Shown in pieces: positions 44,861-53,002 of a DNA stretch of 64,000 bases. The DNA is from Arthrobacter stackebrandtii. GTDB lineage: Bacteria > Actinomycetota > Actinomycetes > Actinomycetales > Micrococcaceae. Below the pieces are notes generated by a model. The model was not told where the DNA came from, did no database searches, and saw only the letters and a list, made by a program, of their open reading frames with translations. The position numbers and the translations under genes are program-made. The DNA lies in the NCBI RefSeq assembly GCF_017876675.1, contig NZ_JAGIOI010000001.1:3286001-3350000 (forward strand), given 5' to 3'. The first letter of the stretch is position 1, and each line of letters opens with the position of its first letter.

Positions 44861-45712
44861 TCAGAGCCCGTCGTCGAAATTCCAGTGCTCCTGCCAGCGC
44901 CAGTCGATGGGTTCGGTCTTGCGCTGGTACCGGATGTCGGTGGACAGGCGCAGTTTGTTGGCAGGGTCCACGTTGTCGGTGGAGGCGTGGACTATGTGGG
45001 CCGAGTGGACCACAACGTCCCCTGCCTCGTAGTCGGTGACGAGCCAGCGGGTGTTGTGTGTGTCCGCCAGGCCGGGCAGGTCCGCTGTGATGGAGACGGC
45101 CGGGCGCTGCAGCGTGCCCTCCCGTTCCTGCGCCATGACCCAGTGGTGGCTGTTCTCCAGGTAGGCCAGGCCGCCGCGCTCCAAGGGGCAGTCGCCGAGC
45201 GGGATCCACATGGACAGGACCTTGTCGCTGCCTTCCCGCAGGTAAACGAGGTCGTAATGGGCCTGGGTGGCAGTGCCGATGCCTGCCTCGCCGGGCTTGG
45301 TGTGCCGGATGATCTTGCGCCGGTGCAGGTGGACGTCGTCCTCGAGGAACCATGCGAACCAGTCGGCGATGGCGGGGTGTTCGCACAGCTGCTGGTATTC
45401 GGGCCCTGGGACGACCGTGCCGAACAGTGCCTCCCGCATGGAGGCGCGGTCCACTGCCTCCGGGGTGCTGATGCCCAGCCCCGGATCCGTGCCTGGCTCC
45501 GTGACGTTGGCGCCGTCCAGGGACTGGAAGTAGTAGCCCCGGAATCCGTTGACGGTTTCGGGGGAGAGATGGCCCTTCAGGTATAGGTAGCCGTCGCGGC
45601 GCAGACGGGCCCAGAGGGCGTTGCGGTCGTGGCGTTCGCCGTCCGGAACCGGCTCCAACAAGCCCAGGCGCCGCTCGTTTTCTTCCAGGACGTAGCCGTT
45701 TGAGGTGATCAT
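44861..45712 (-). CDS. phytanoyl-CoA dioxygenase (PhyH) family oxygenase
   Basis: A 283-residue non-haem Fe(II)/2-oxoglutarate oxygenase. RDGYLYLKGHLSPETV opens the family fold; QAHYDLVYL gives the HxD metal pair (about 165), and GDVVVHSAHIVHAS the distal His (about 235), with LRLSTDIRYQ supplying a 2-oxoglutarate-binding Arg. It probably hydroxylates a small metabolite. The ATG at 45710-45712 has AGGA eight bases upstream. It is divergent from an AraC regulator, which likely controls it, and near an oxidoreductase gene. Confidence 0.88.
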   Translation of the reverse strand: MITSNGYVLEENERRLGLLEPVPDGERHDRNALWARLRRDGYLYLKGHLSPETVNGFRGYYFQSLDGANVTEPGTDPGLGISTPEAVDRASMREALFGTVVPGPEYQQLCEHPAIADWFAWFLEDDVHLHRRKIIRHTKPGEAGIGTATQAHYDLVYLREGSDKVLSMWIPLGDCPLERGGLAYLENSHHWVMAQEREGTLQRPAVSITADLPGLADTHNTRWLVTDYEAGDVVVHSAHIVHASTDNVDPANKLRLSTDIRYQRKTEPIDWRWQEHWNFDDGL

Positions 45713-45797
45713 GAATCCATCCTGCCCATTGCAGCTCGCATTTCCCATGGACTCCGGTAATGTCTATTTGGACTTTTTGCACACGGATCGGAGGGCG

Positions 45798-46616
45798 ATG
45801 GAATCCTGGGCGAGGTACCGCGGCGCAGCACAAGCACTGCGCAACCTGGGCATGGCATGTGTCGGCGCGGGCGAACAGGAAGGCGCCCTGACGCCCTTTG
45901 AAAACAGGAAACTCAATGTCCATGCACTGGTGCTCGTGTCGGAGGGGAACGGCTGGTTGAAGTACGCCGGCAAGCGGCGGGCAGTCCGTGCCCCTGCGCT
46001 AATTTGGATTTTTCCGGGCGTGGAACACGGCTACGGGCCGGATGCCGGCGGCTGGTGTGAGCACTGGGTACTGTTCACCGGAAGCGGGGCCCGGGCCTTT
46101 GAGGAAATGGGCTGCTTCAGCAAGGACATCCCCTTGGTGGCGGCGGACGGGCAGCTTGACCTGGCACAGTTCCCGGTGCTTCGGACGGCGTTGGAGGAAG
46201 GGGGTCCGCACGGGGACCTTGCCGCCTCGGCCGCTGTGCAACAGCTGTTGGTGGAGGCCGGGCGGCACGGGCGCCACCACGTCGTGGACGGCGGGGAATC
46301 CGTGGCGGAACGGCTTCGGGGGATCGCCTGCCTCCCGCTGGGACTGGCCGAACAGGCCCGGCAGCTGGGATGCACGCCGGCCGAGCTGCGCCGCCACGTG
46401 AGGCGGGAGGCCGGTGTCAGCCCCAAGGAACTCGTGCTGCAACACCGGATTTCGAGGGCGCAGGCGCTGCTCGCCGGAACCGACCATCCGGTGGAACGCG
46501 TGGGCCGGATGGTGGGCTATGACGACGGCGCCTACTTCAGCCGGCTGTTCTCGCAAAAGGTGGGCCAGGCGCCGTCGCACTTCCGGGCGGCACACAGGCG
46601 GGCCGGGGAAGCATAG
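45798..46616 (+). CDS. AraC-family regulator divergent from the PhyH oxygenase
   Basis: A 272-residue regulator. The N-terminal cupin-like sensor (about 1-135: LNVHALVLVSEGNGWLKYAGKRR ... IWIFPGVEHGYGP) is followed by an AraC DNA-binding domain (about 180-272: GLAEQARQLGCTPAELRRHVRREAGVSPKE and VERVGRMVGYDDGAYFSRLFSQKVGQAPSHFR, read as MVGYDDGAYFSRLF). The ATG at 45798 has GGAGGG just upstream; earlier ATGs are in frame but less well placed. It sits 85 bases from the PhyH start on the other strand, so it probably senses a sugar-like ligand and activates that gene. Confidence 0.88.
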   Translation: MESWARYRGAAQALRNLGMACVGAGEQEGALTPFENRKLNVHALVLVSEGNGWLKYAGKRRAVRAPALIWIFPGVEHGYGPDAGGWCEHWVLFTGSGARAFEEMGCFSKDIPLVAADGQLDLAQFPVLRTALEEGGPHGDLAASAAVQQLLVEAGRHGRHHVVDGGESVAERLRGIACLPLGLAEQARQLGCTPAELRRHVRREAGVSPKELVLQHRISRAQALLAGTDHPVERVGRMVGYDDGAYFSRLFSQKVGQAPSHFRAAHRRAGEA

Positions 46617-46700
46617 GTGAGTGCCGGCGTCGTGCGCAAAAATGTGCGGCGGCCCACAGTAGGGTGGAGGCAGCGAATTCCCACGGTGAAGGATGGTTTT

Positions 46701-47708
46701 GTGACGCAGCTGCGAATTGGTCTCATTGGTGCCGGCGGAATTGCTGGTGTGCACATTGCCGGTTGGCAGGCCTTGGGCGCCCACGTCACCATTTATTCGC
46801 GATCCGGGGCGGCAGGGTTGGTCGCCGATCATGGGATCGATGAGGTTCTCACGCTTGCTGAGCTGCTCGAGGCGTCGGATGTGGTGAGTATTTTGACGCC
46901 CACACCCTCGCACCATGAGTACGCCATGGCTGCCATCGCTGCGGGCAAGGACGTCATGTGCGAGAAGCCGCTCGCAGAGACCGCCGTCCGGGCAGCGGAG
47001 ATTGCCAATGCTGCGGGCGCGGCCGGAGTTCGGCTGTTTCCGGCCCACGTAGTGCGGTTTTTCCCGGAATATGCCCAGGCTCGCAAGACGCTGGACGACG
47101 CAGGGACTGCACCAGCCGAGCTGCATCTGAGCCGTGCCAGCGCTGGCCCGGCCGATGGTTCCTGGTTCTATAATGAGGCGCTGGGTGGTGGCATCATCCG
47201 CGACCAGATGATTCACGACATCGACCAGGCCCGCTGGCTCGCAGGTGAGGTGGCCCGGGTGTCGGCGGTTCAAGACCCGCCCAGCGTTGATGGCATCGTG
47301 CCCCGCCCTGTGCGCGCCACCGTTTCCCTGACGCATGAAAACGGGGCCGTCAGCCACCTGTCGGGGGAGTGGGGGCCGGACGGCCAGGCATTCAGCACCA
47401 CCTTGGACATCGCTGCCGCGGACGGCAACACAATTTTCTACTGGCCCCAGTACGGTGCTCCCAGCCCGGCCAATGAGCCCGGGGATTACCTGCCCGTCCA
47501 GGACGTTGCGACAAGTCCGTACACCCTTCAAATTGCCGAGTTTGCGGCGGCCCGTTCCTCCGGGGGTCCTGCCCGTGTTTCCGCGTACGACGGCGTCATG
47601 GCAGTTGCGCTGGCAGAGGCCGCCTATGCGTCGCTCGCCACGGGTGCACCGGTGGAATTCTCAGCTGCAGCGGTGCAGGCCCTGCTTCCGGACGCCGGTC
47701 CGCGCTAA
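46701..47708 (+). CDS. Gfo/Idh/MocA-family NAD(P) oxidoreductase
   Basis: A 335-residue dehydrogenase of the glucose-fructose oxidoreductase/inositol dehydrogenase family. RIGLIGAGGIAGVHIAGW (residues 5-22) is the dinucleotide fold, MCEKPLAETA carries the EKP motif whose Lys is catalytic, and GGGIIRDQMIHDIDQARWL holds the D-x3-H substrate-binding residues. It oxidises or reduces a sugar, inositol or similar polyol. The GTG at 46701 has AAGGA seven bases upstream. It follows the AraC regulator and may act with the PhyH oxygenase in the same pathway. Confidence 0.9.
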   Translation: MTQLRIGLIGAGGIAGVHIAGWQALGAHVTIYSRSGAAGLVADHGIDEVLTLAELLEASDVVSILTPTPSHHEYAMAAIAAGKDVMCEKPLAETAVRAAEIANAAGAAGVRLFPAHVVRFFPEYAQARKTLDDAGTAPAELHLSRASAGPADGSWFYNEALGGGIIRDQMIHDIDQARWLAGEVARVSAVQDPPSVDGIVPRPVRATVSLTHENGAVSHLSGEWGPDGQAFSTTLDIAAADGNTIFYWPQYGAPSPANEPGDYLPVQDVATSPYTLQIAEFAAARSSGGPARVSAYDGVMAVALAEAAYASLATGAPVEFSAAAVQALLPDAGPR

Positions 47709-47734
47709 GCGGCCGAGTAGGGCTGGGGGTGCGC

Positions 47735-47760
47735 GGGGCTGGGCTGGGTTGGGCGGGGGG
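47735..47760 (+). other. G-quadruplex-forming motif
   Basis: Five G runs (GGGG, GGG, GGG, GGG and GGGGGG) separated by one- or two-base loops lie in 26 bases, 13 bases before the ATG of the hypothetical gene at 47774. A four-tetrad-capable motif with such short loops should fold stably in DNA or RNA. Confidence 0.7.
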
Positions 47761-47773
47761 CAGAATATAGGGC

Positions 47774-48514
47774 ATGAGAAATTACGGAACGGGACGAGAG
47801 TACGGCAGGACGGCGCGCTACGAATCGTACCGCCACCGATTGTTGGCTGAAGCCGAGGGAACAGGGCGGCTCAGCGCGGTTGACCAACGCGCCGCCGAGG
47901 GCGACCAGGAACTTATCACGAAGCACCTGATGACCGGCGAGTACGACGTTCTGCTGGACGACGGACAGTTGGAACAGTGGCCGGCGGCCCTGGGCCGGCT
48001 GTCGGAAGCCGTTTCCGAGGAAATCTTCTACCAAGGAAAGATCGACGGTCGCGTGTTGCGCCGCCAAGTTGGTTTGCAGTTGCAGTTGAAATTTGGGCTC
48101 AGGCCGCATGCAGATTTAGGGAGCCGGGACTATCTGCGTTTCCGGGATTACATTCAGGCCTGTGGTGAGTTGGGAGATCTTGGTTGGTGGCGGGACCACA
48201 GGGCCGCAAACGTAGGAAAGGCAATGGCTGTCTTCCGTTCGGAACGGGGGTCGCGGACGCTCAGCCTGCATTGGAAACTGCAGCACATGCATGCCACGTT
48301 CTTGGTTGGCGGCCGAGGGGTGCCCTCGCGAGCCGTTCTCTTTACGCTCTCCACGCAAGGTGCCTTGGTGGCGGTTGACGGGCCGCTTCCTGACGGCTTT
48401 GCTCTCAGCCGGAACGAATGGGATGCGTTGGGGCGCATTCTGGTGGCGATGGTCGGGTTGCAGACTGATTTTCAACAGCAGGCCTATCAAATGGCCATGG
48501 ACAAAAGCCATTGA
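47774..48514 (+). CDS. hypothetical protein
   Basis: A 246-residue soluble protein without a recognised family. It is rich in Arg, Gln and Tyr, beginning MRNYGTGREYGRTARYESYRHRLL, and contains a region of regular beta pattern (SRTLSLHWKLQHMHATFLVGGRGVPSRAVLFTL, read as LHWKLQHMHATFLVGG). Base composition is a little less GC-rich than the neighbours, which may indicate transfer. A G-quadruplex motif lies just upstream in the leader. It follows the Gfo/Idh gene by 65 bases. The 258 bases after it (48515-48772) show nothing distinctive. Confidence 0.7.
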   Translation: MRNYGTGREYGRTARYESYRHRLLAEAEGTGRLSAVDQRAAEGDQELITKHLMTGEYDVLLDDGQLEQWPAALGRLSEAVSEEIFYQGKIDGRVLRRQVGLQLQLKFGLRPHADLGSRDYLRFRDYIQACGELGDLGWWRDHRAANVGKAMAVFRSERGSRTLSLHWKLQHMHATFLVGGRGVPSRAVLFTLSTQGALVAVDGPLPDGFALSRNEWDALGRILVAMVGLQTDFQQQAYQMAMDKSH

Positions 48515-48772
48515 GCAAGTGGCCGCCAACATAGGAACCGCAGGGCCTGCGGGAATCGTATAGGTTGCTCCTCCAACAGTTCGGCGCTGCGCATTCTCAG
48601 GTCACCGCGGACCTCGACGTGGAACACGAAAAGATACTCCCATCCCAGCTCAACTCGCCGGTTAAGGAGTGGCCGGGATGTTCTGCGGTTGCGAAGAAGA
48701 GTTCGTTGACAGTGCCGTACCCACAGCATAAGTTCAGAGAACTGCACTCTCGCCGACCCTAAGGCTGGAATC

Positions 48773-49675
48773 ATGCGCACCAGGACCATCCCCTGTCTAC
48801 TGGCACTCAGTTCACTTCTTTTGGCGGGCTGCGGCGGGGAGGCTCCGATTGCATCCACCACGGATTCTCCCAGCACCCAGAAAGCCTTGTCCGAGACGGT
48901 GTCACCCGAGACCGTGCCATCCCCCGAAGCGCCTGCGGCGGCGGACATACGGGTGGTGGACCTGGGGGCGGCGGAGTGGCTCTATTCAGCCGGAGGCTTT
49001 GATCTTCCTGTAGCGGTAAAGCTGGCGGGAGGAACGGCAACAGCCGAAGTCGACGGCCTCCCCGTCACTTACACCCTGGGAGAGGTGAGTTATGGAGATG
49101 TCGATGCGGACGGCGATGACGACGCGGTGGCACGCATCGACCGTGCACAGGACATGGGCTTTGAAGGCCTCTGGTACGTATGGCTTGCCGAAGGTGAAAC
49201 GGCGGTTCAGCTGAAATATCCCATTGCCCGGACCAGCCGGTGCGGCACCTACGTGGAGTCCGTCGTCGTTGGTGCAGGTGCGGTCGACCTCACCGAATAT
49301 CATCGGATTCCGGGACTCGACGATGCCATACCGTGTTCTGATCCTGGGACGGGCTTGAAACAGCGCACGATTGCAGTCCACGCCGAAGCCGAGGAGGCGT
49401 GGCCGGTCCAGACAGCACCACTTCCCGCATGGGGTGGGCTCTGTTCGGGGCCCAAATGGCCGGATTCGGCACCCGGACTGGTCGGTTTGTTGGCAGCCCC
49501 TGCCGACAACGCTCCGGTTGTTGCAGGTCCATCACCCGATGGTGGTGCCATTTTCGAGCAGAAGGACGCCCCGCTCACGCAACGGAACGGCTGGGCGCTG
49601 GTTGGATTCCGCATCTTTGGTGTCGAATCGGATCTTGGCGGTGCCGACATGTCCTGCGCCTGGGCACGGAACTGA
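48773..49675 (+). CDS. secreted lipoprotein of unknown function
   Basis: A 300-residue protein with a lipoprotein signal peptide (MRTRTIPCLLALSSLLLAGC, lipobox LLAGC at about 16-20). A Ser/Thr/Pro/Glu-rich linker (about 25-60) leads to a domain with an FG-GAP-like calcium pattern, SYGDVDADGDDDAVARIDR (read as DVDADGDDDAV, about 105), as in integrin-type propeller repeats. Four Cys in the second half may form disulphides. No enzyme signature is present. It stands alone. Confidence 0.75.
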   Translation: MRTRTIPCLLALSSLLLAGCGGEAPIASTTDSPSTQKALSETVSPETVPSPEAPAAADIRVVDLGAAEWLYSAGGFDLPVAVKLAGGTATAEVDGLPVTYTLGEVSYGDVDADGDDDAVARIDRAQDMGFEGLWYVWLAEGETAVQLKYPIARTSRCGTYVESVVVGAGAVDLTEYHRIPGLDDAIPCSDPGTGLKQRTIAVHAEAEEAWPVQTAPLPAWGGLCSGPKWPDSAPGLVGLLAAPADNAPVVAGPSPDGGAIFEQKDAPLTQRNGWALVGFRIFGVESDLGGADMSCAWARN

Positions 49676-49677
49676 TA

Positions 49678-49728
49678 CGGCGCCGGGATTGCGGGCGCCA
49701 CCGGTGATACGGCGTCGGGTTGGTGGGG
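49678..49728. repeat. imperfect direct repeat around GATACGGCG
   Basis: GATACGGCGCCGGGATTG and, about 34 bases later, GATACGGCGTCGGGTTGG share 15 of 18 bases in the gap between convergent genes. The sequence resembles other short GC-rich intergenic repeats in this window. Confidence 0.5.
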
Positions 49729-49731
49729 AAG

Positions 49732-50505
49732 TCAGCCGGTGAGGTCGTCCAGCTCTACACCCGTCAGGACAGTCGCCGGGTGCGGGCCGGCCGCCACGAG
49801 CGACTGCGCCCAACCCTCAGGCCACGGCGTGTTCTTGCCCATCAGAATGATGTTGCCGGGATAACGACGACTAAATAGCATGCTCGTGCCATATGCCGCC
49901 ACGCTGTCCATGGCCTCCTGCAGTGCCTTCGTCTGGCTCGTGACCAGCGTGAAGCCGGGCTCGTCGCCCACGTTGACCGCCAGGATTCCTCCCGGTGCCA
50001 GCACCGCCGCGGCCTCGCGATAAAAGTCCGCGCAGGCCAGGTGTGCCGGCGCTTCTGGCCCGCTGAAAATGTCCAGGATGACCACGTCGAACTTTAGTCC
50101 GTCGGGAAGCGCCGCCAGTTCCTCGCGGGCGTCGCCAACATGGCTGGTCAGGTCGGTGCCCGCGGGAAGCGGCAGCTGCTCCAGCACAAAGTCCAGCAGT
50201 TCACGCTCCAGCTCCACGGCGTGCTGCACGGAACCGGGCCGGGTGGCCTGAATGTAGCGGGCCAGGGTCAGCGCCCCGGCGCCCAGGTGCAGTGCCGTGA
50301 CCGGCTCGCCGGCGGGCTTGAGAAGATCGATCGCATTGGCAATGCGGCGCAGGTACTCGTAGAACACCTCCTGCGGCTCGGCCAGGTTCACGTGTGACTG
50401 CTCGGCATTGTCGATGCTCAGGACAAAGGCGTTGGCGTGCCAAGGATCAGGTTCGATGGTTGCGTGGACGCCGCTGGTCCGCAGGTAGCGGCTGCGCACC
50501 GCCAT
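49732..50505 (-). CDS. spermidine-synthase-like (PABMT-type) methyltransferase-fold protein
   Basis: A 257-residue Rossmann-fold protein of the spermidine-synthase class. ALHLGAGALTLARYI (about 66) is the cofactor-binding loop, VELERELLDFV the ribose-binding acid and FDVVILDIFSGPEAPAHL the active-site loop where polyamine synthases have a DxxD; here DIFSG replaces it, so true spermidine synthase activity is doubtful. Similar actinobacterial proteins are annotated as fused or spermidine-synthase-like methyltransferases. Its ATG overlaps the aminotransferase stop (TAATG). Confidence 0.8.
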   Translation of the reverse strand: MAVRSRYLRTSGVHATIEPDPWHANAFVLSIDNAEQSHVNLAEPQEVFYEYLRRIANAIDLLKPAGEPVTALHLGAGALTLARYIQATRPGSVQHAVELERELLDFVLEQLPLPAGTDLTSHVGDAREELAALPDGLKFDVVILDIFSGPEAPAHLACADFYREAAAVLAPGGILAVNVGDEPGFTLVTSQTKALQEAMDSVAAYGTSMLFSRRYPGNIILMGKNTPWPEGWAQSLVAAGPHPATVLTGVELDDLTG

Positions 50506-51701
50506 TAGAGCCTGCCCTGAAGCGTGGCGAGGCGTTCTGCGGCCTGCTCCAGCAGTGGCACCTGCTTGCAGAACGCGAAGCGCAGCAGCGAGCGGGTGCG
50601 CCGGGCGCCGTCGGGATGGCAAAACACCGGCACCGGTATGGCCGCCACGCCCACCAGTTCGGGCAGGCGGCGGGCCAGCGCAGTGGCGTCGGTGATGCCC
50701 AGTGCGGAGGTGTCGGCGTTGATGAAGTAGGTGCCCTGCGGCAGGTAGACGTCCATGCCCGCGGCGCGCAGGCCGTCGGCGAGGATGTCGCGCTTGTGAG
50801 CCAGGGTGTTGGCGGCGTCGGTGAAGAAGGAGTCGTCCATCCGCAGGCCGGCGGCGATGGCGCTCTGGAACGGCGTTCCGGAGGAGTAGCTCAGGAACTG
50901 CTTGACGGTGCGTGCGGCGGCCACGAGCTCCGCCGGGCCCGACAGCCAGCCGATCTTCCAGCCTGTGAAGGAGAACGTCTTCCCGGCCGAGGAAATGGTG
51001 AGCGTGCGGTCCGCGGCGCCCGGAAGCGTGGCCACGGGTATGTGCCGGGGACCAAACGTGAGGTGCTCGTAGACCTCATCGGTGAGGATGACGGCGTCGT
51101 ACTTGATGGCGAGGCGTACCACCTCGGCGAGCACCTCCACCGGGAACATGGCGCCCGTGGGGTTGTGCGGGTTGTTGATGATGACCATTTTGGTGCGCGG
51201 GCTAAAGCTCTCCTCGAGCGTGGCCAGGTCCGGCATGAAGTCCGGCGCCAGCAGCGCGGCGGTGGTGTGCGTGGCGCCGGTGAGGCCGATCATGGCGCCG
51301 TAGGAGTCGTAGAACGGCTCGAAGGTGAGGACCTCATCGCCCGGGCCGGTCAGTGCCAGGACCGCGGCGGCGATGGCTTCGGTGGCGCCGGTGGTGATGA
51401 TGACCTCGTGTTCCGGGTCCAGCTCGAGGCCGTAAAAGCGCTGCTGGTGCTCGGCCACGGCCTGGCGCAGGTCAAGGATGCCCTTGCCCGGCGCGTACTG
51501 GTTGTTCCCGCTGGCGATGGCCTCCCGGGCGAGGCGGCTGAGCTCGGCCGGGCCGTCCTCGTCGGGGAAGCCCTGGCCCAGGTTGATGGCCCCGTGGCGG
51601 CCCGCGAGGGTGGTGATCTCCTCGAAGATGGTCACGCCGAGGGATCCGTCGGGGCCCAACAGGTTGGCGCCTTGCGCGGTACGGTGCCAGGGCGTGCTCA
51701 T
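50505..51701 (-). CDS. class I/II PLP-dependent aminotransferase (methionine/kynurenine or DapC type)
   Basis: A 398-residue aminotransferase. NLGQGFPDEDGP (about 40), YAPGKGILDLRQAVAEH, NNPHNPTGAMF (about 175) and SSAGKTFSFTGWKIGW (about 240, PLP-binding Lys) are typical of the aminotransferase subgroup that includes methionine aminotransferase YbdL, kynurenine aminotransferases and mycobacterial N-succinyl-diaminopimelate aminotransferase (Rv0858c). The substrate is not settled by sequence. It heads a two-gene minus-strand unit with the spermidine-synthase-like gene and is divergent from coaD. Confidence 0.88.
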   Translation of the reverse strand: MSTPWHRTAQGANLLGPDGSLGVTIFEEITTLAGRHGAINLGQGFPDEDGPAELSRLAREAIASGNNQYAPGKGILDLRQAVAEHQQRFYGLELDPEHEVIITTGATEAIAAAVLALTGPGDEVLTFEPFYDSYGAMIGLTGATHTTAALLAPDFMPDLATLEESFSPRTKMVIINNPHNPTGAMFPVEVLAEVVRLAIKYDAVILTDEVYEHLTFGPRHIPVATLPGAADRTLTISSAGKTFSFTGWKIGWLSGPAELVAAARTVKQFLSYSSGTPFQSAIAAGLRMDDSFFTDAANTLAHKRDILADGLRAAGMDVYLPQGTYFINADTSALGITDATALARRLPELVGVAAIPVPVFCHPDGARRTRSLLRFAFCKQVPLLEQAAERLATLQGRL

Positions 51702-51850
51702 GGTTGCTCCTTATGTAGTGCGGGTTCCCCCGCAACGTTACCGGCGAAGGCGCCCCCACCCCAACGCCTGCCGGCCGGTGGCCCGGAAACACGGGGCAAA
51801 ACGGGCCGCGGTGGTGGCAACGGTGCATGGAAGTCGGTACATTCATGGGT

Positions 51851-52366
51851 ATGCGACGCGCCGTATGCCCCGGATCCTTTGACCCCATCCACAAGGGCCA
51901 CATTGAGGTGATCGCCCGCGCTTCGGCCCTCTTCGACGAGGTCATCGTCGCCGTCTCCACCAACTACGCCAAGAACTACCGCTTTACGCTCAACGAGCGC
52001 CTCGACATGGCCCGCACCACGTTCTCGGCGCTGTCCGGCATTGTGGTGGAACCCATGGGGGAGGGCCTGCTCTCCGACTACTGCCACGCCCGCGGTGCCT
52101 CCGCCATCGTGAAGGGCCTGCGCTCCTCCTCGGACTTCGACTACGAACTCCCCATGGCCACCATGAACCGCCAGCTCTCCGGCGTCGAAACCGTGTTCCT
52201 GCCCGGCGACAGCCGCTACCTGCACCTCTCCTCCACGCTCATCAAGGAGGTCCACACGCTCGGCGGCGACGTGGCCGACTACGTCCCCCGCGCCGTCCTG
52301 CGCCGCCTCCAGGGCGATGTTGGCCCCGACACCCGCCCCGTCACGATCGTCCCGCCCAGGCAGTAG
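51851..52366 (+). CDS. coaD: phosphopantetheine adenylyltransferase
   Basis: A 171-residue enzyme that joins AMP to 4'-phosphopantetheine, the penultimate step of coenzyme A synthesis. AVCPGSFDPIHKGHIEVI (residues 4-21) holds the HxGH nucleotidyl motif, AIVKGLRSSSDFDYE the pantetheine site and YLHLSSTLIKEV the ISSTxIRE signature. Three in-frame ATGs lie within 24 bases; the last matches the family N terminus best. It is separated from rsmD, its usual neighbour, by an accessory segment. Confidence 0.95.
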   Translation: MRRAVCPGSFDPIHKGHIEVIARASALFDEVIVAVSTNYAKNYRFTLNERLDMARTTFSALSGIVVEPMGEGLLSDYCHARGASAIVKGLRSSSDFDYELPMATMNRQLSGVETVFLPGDSRYLHLSSTLIKEVHTLGGDVADYVPRAVLRRLQGDVGPDTRPVTIVPPRQ

Positions 52367-52387
52367 ACCGGCGCTCCGGTCAGGCGT

Positions 52388-52434
52388 GCCCCGGATGCTG
52401 AGGTGTGGCCCCGGATGGTGAGGCACGACGCCGG
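52388..52434. repeat. 20-bp tandem repeat plus dispersed CCGGCGTCGTGC element
   Basis: GCCCCGGATGCTGAGG (52388-52403) recurs with one change at 52408-52423. The following TGAGGCACGACGCCGG (52419-52434) is the exact reverse complement of 35265-35280. It lies just after the coaD stop. Confidence 0.75.
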
Positions 52435-52438
52435 ACAG

Positions 52439-53002
52439 TCACCTTTGCGCATTTGGCCCTCCTTTTGCAGGCCTGCTTTGTGTATGCGCAAGAGTCGGGT
52501 GGCAGCACGCGCACAGGCAAAGTTCTTTGGCGTATGCGCCGGGTTTGGGATCAACGTTGCGCATGTCCCAATCTGACTTTGCGTATGCGCATGGTCGCCC
52601 GGTCAATAGTGCGCCAGTCGAAGAGCTGCGCCACTTAGGGGCCCGTATCGTGCGCACGGCCAAAGTGTGTTTGCCTATGCGCATGGTCCGGCAGTAATGG
52701 TGCGCATAGGCTGCATTTGGCGCACGTGCCCTATTTTCCGGCTCAGACTCAGGATCGGCATATGGATCCGGCAGGGGAGTGCTGCTGGGATCCAACACGG
52801 TTCCCGACAGCGGGGCGTAGGCAAAAAAGCTGCCGCCATCCTCCCTTACGAATGCCTCGAGCCGCGCCAGTTCCGCCTCCTCGCGTCCCGTAATGCCGTG
52901 GAATGCGATCGCAGCAGCGGTGGTATCCCGGCCAAAGCTGCCATAGCCCGTTCCCGGTTCCCTGGTGTCGGTGTGAACAAGAAGGACGTGGCTAAACGCC
53001 AT
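52439..53002 (-). CDS. possible hypothetical protein whose 3' end runs into the TGCGCA array
   Basis: From an ATG at 53000-53002 the frame encodes 187 residues. The first 100 (MAFSHVLLVHTDTREPGTGYG ... DDGGSFFAYAPLSG-like) look protein-like, with acidic helical stretches such as REEAELARLEAFVRE. The remainder is Pro/Arg/Cys-rich and derives from the repeat array, so it may be non-native. There is no good ribosome site. It may be a truncated gene disrupted by the repeats, or not a gene at all. Confidence 0.3.
   Translation of the reverse strand: MAFSHVLLVHTDTREPGTGYGSFGRDTTAAAIAFHGITGREEAELARLEAFVREDGGSFFAYAPLSGTVLDPSSTPLPDPYADPESEPENRARAPNAAYAHHYCRTMRIGKHTLAVRTIRAPKWRSSSTGALLTGRPCAYAKSDWDMRNVDPKPGAYAKELCLCACCHPTLAHTQSRPAKGGPNAQR
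52441..52730. repeat. iteron-like array of TGCGCA words, about 25-bp period
   Basis: Twelve close copies of TGCGCA begin at 52446, 52485, 52508, 52535, 52558, 52586, 52610, 52627, 52651, 52678, 52701 and 52719. Most steps are 23-28 bases. Alternate copies are TATGCGCA and TGCGCATA, so neighbouring pairs form hairpins such as CTATGCGCA (52675-52683) with TGCGCATAG (52701-52709). The array fills the space after coaD and reads into the 3' end of a weak minus-strand reading frame. Confidence 0.75.

Noticed and set aside
45999-47531. A 510-codon minus-strand frame opposite the AraC and Gfo/Idh genes
   Set aside because: Both opposing genes have clear family signatures; this frame has none.
48565-48762. 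A 65-codon plus-strand frame before the lipoprotein gene
   Set aside because: No ribosome site, no motif and mixed codon use; treated as empty intergenic sequence.
49732-50505. True spermidine synthase
   Set aside because: The active-site acidic pair expected for polyamine transfer is not visible (DIFSG instead), so only the fold is assigned.
52441-52730. CRISPR array or replication origin
   Set aside because: Repeats are only 6-9 bases with no constant spacers and no cas genes; no DnaA boxes, dnaA or dnaN are near.
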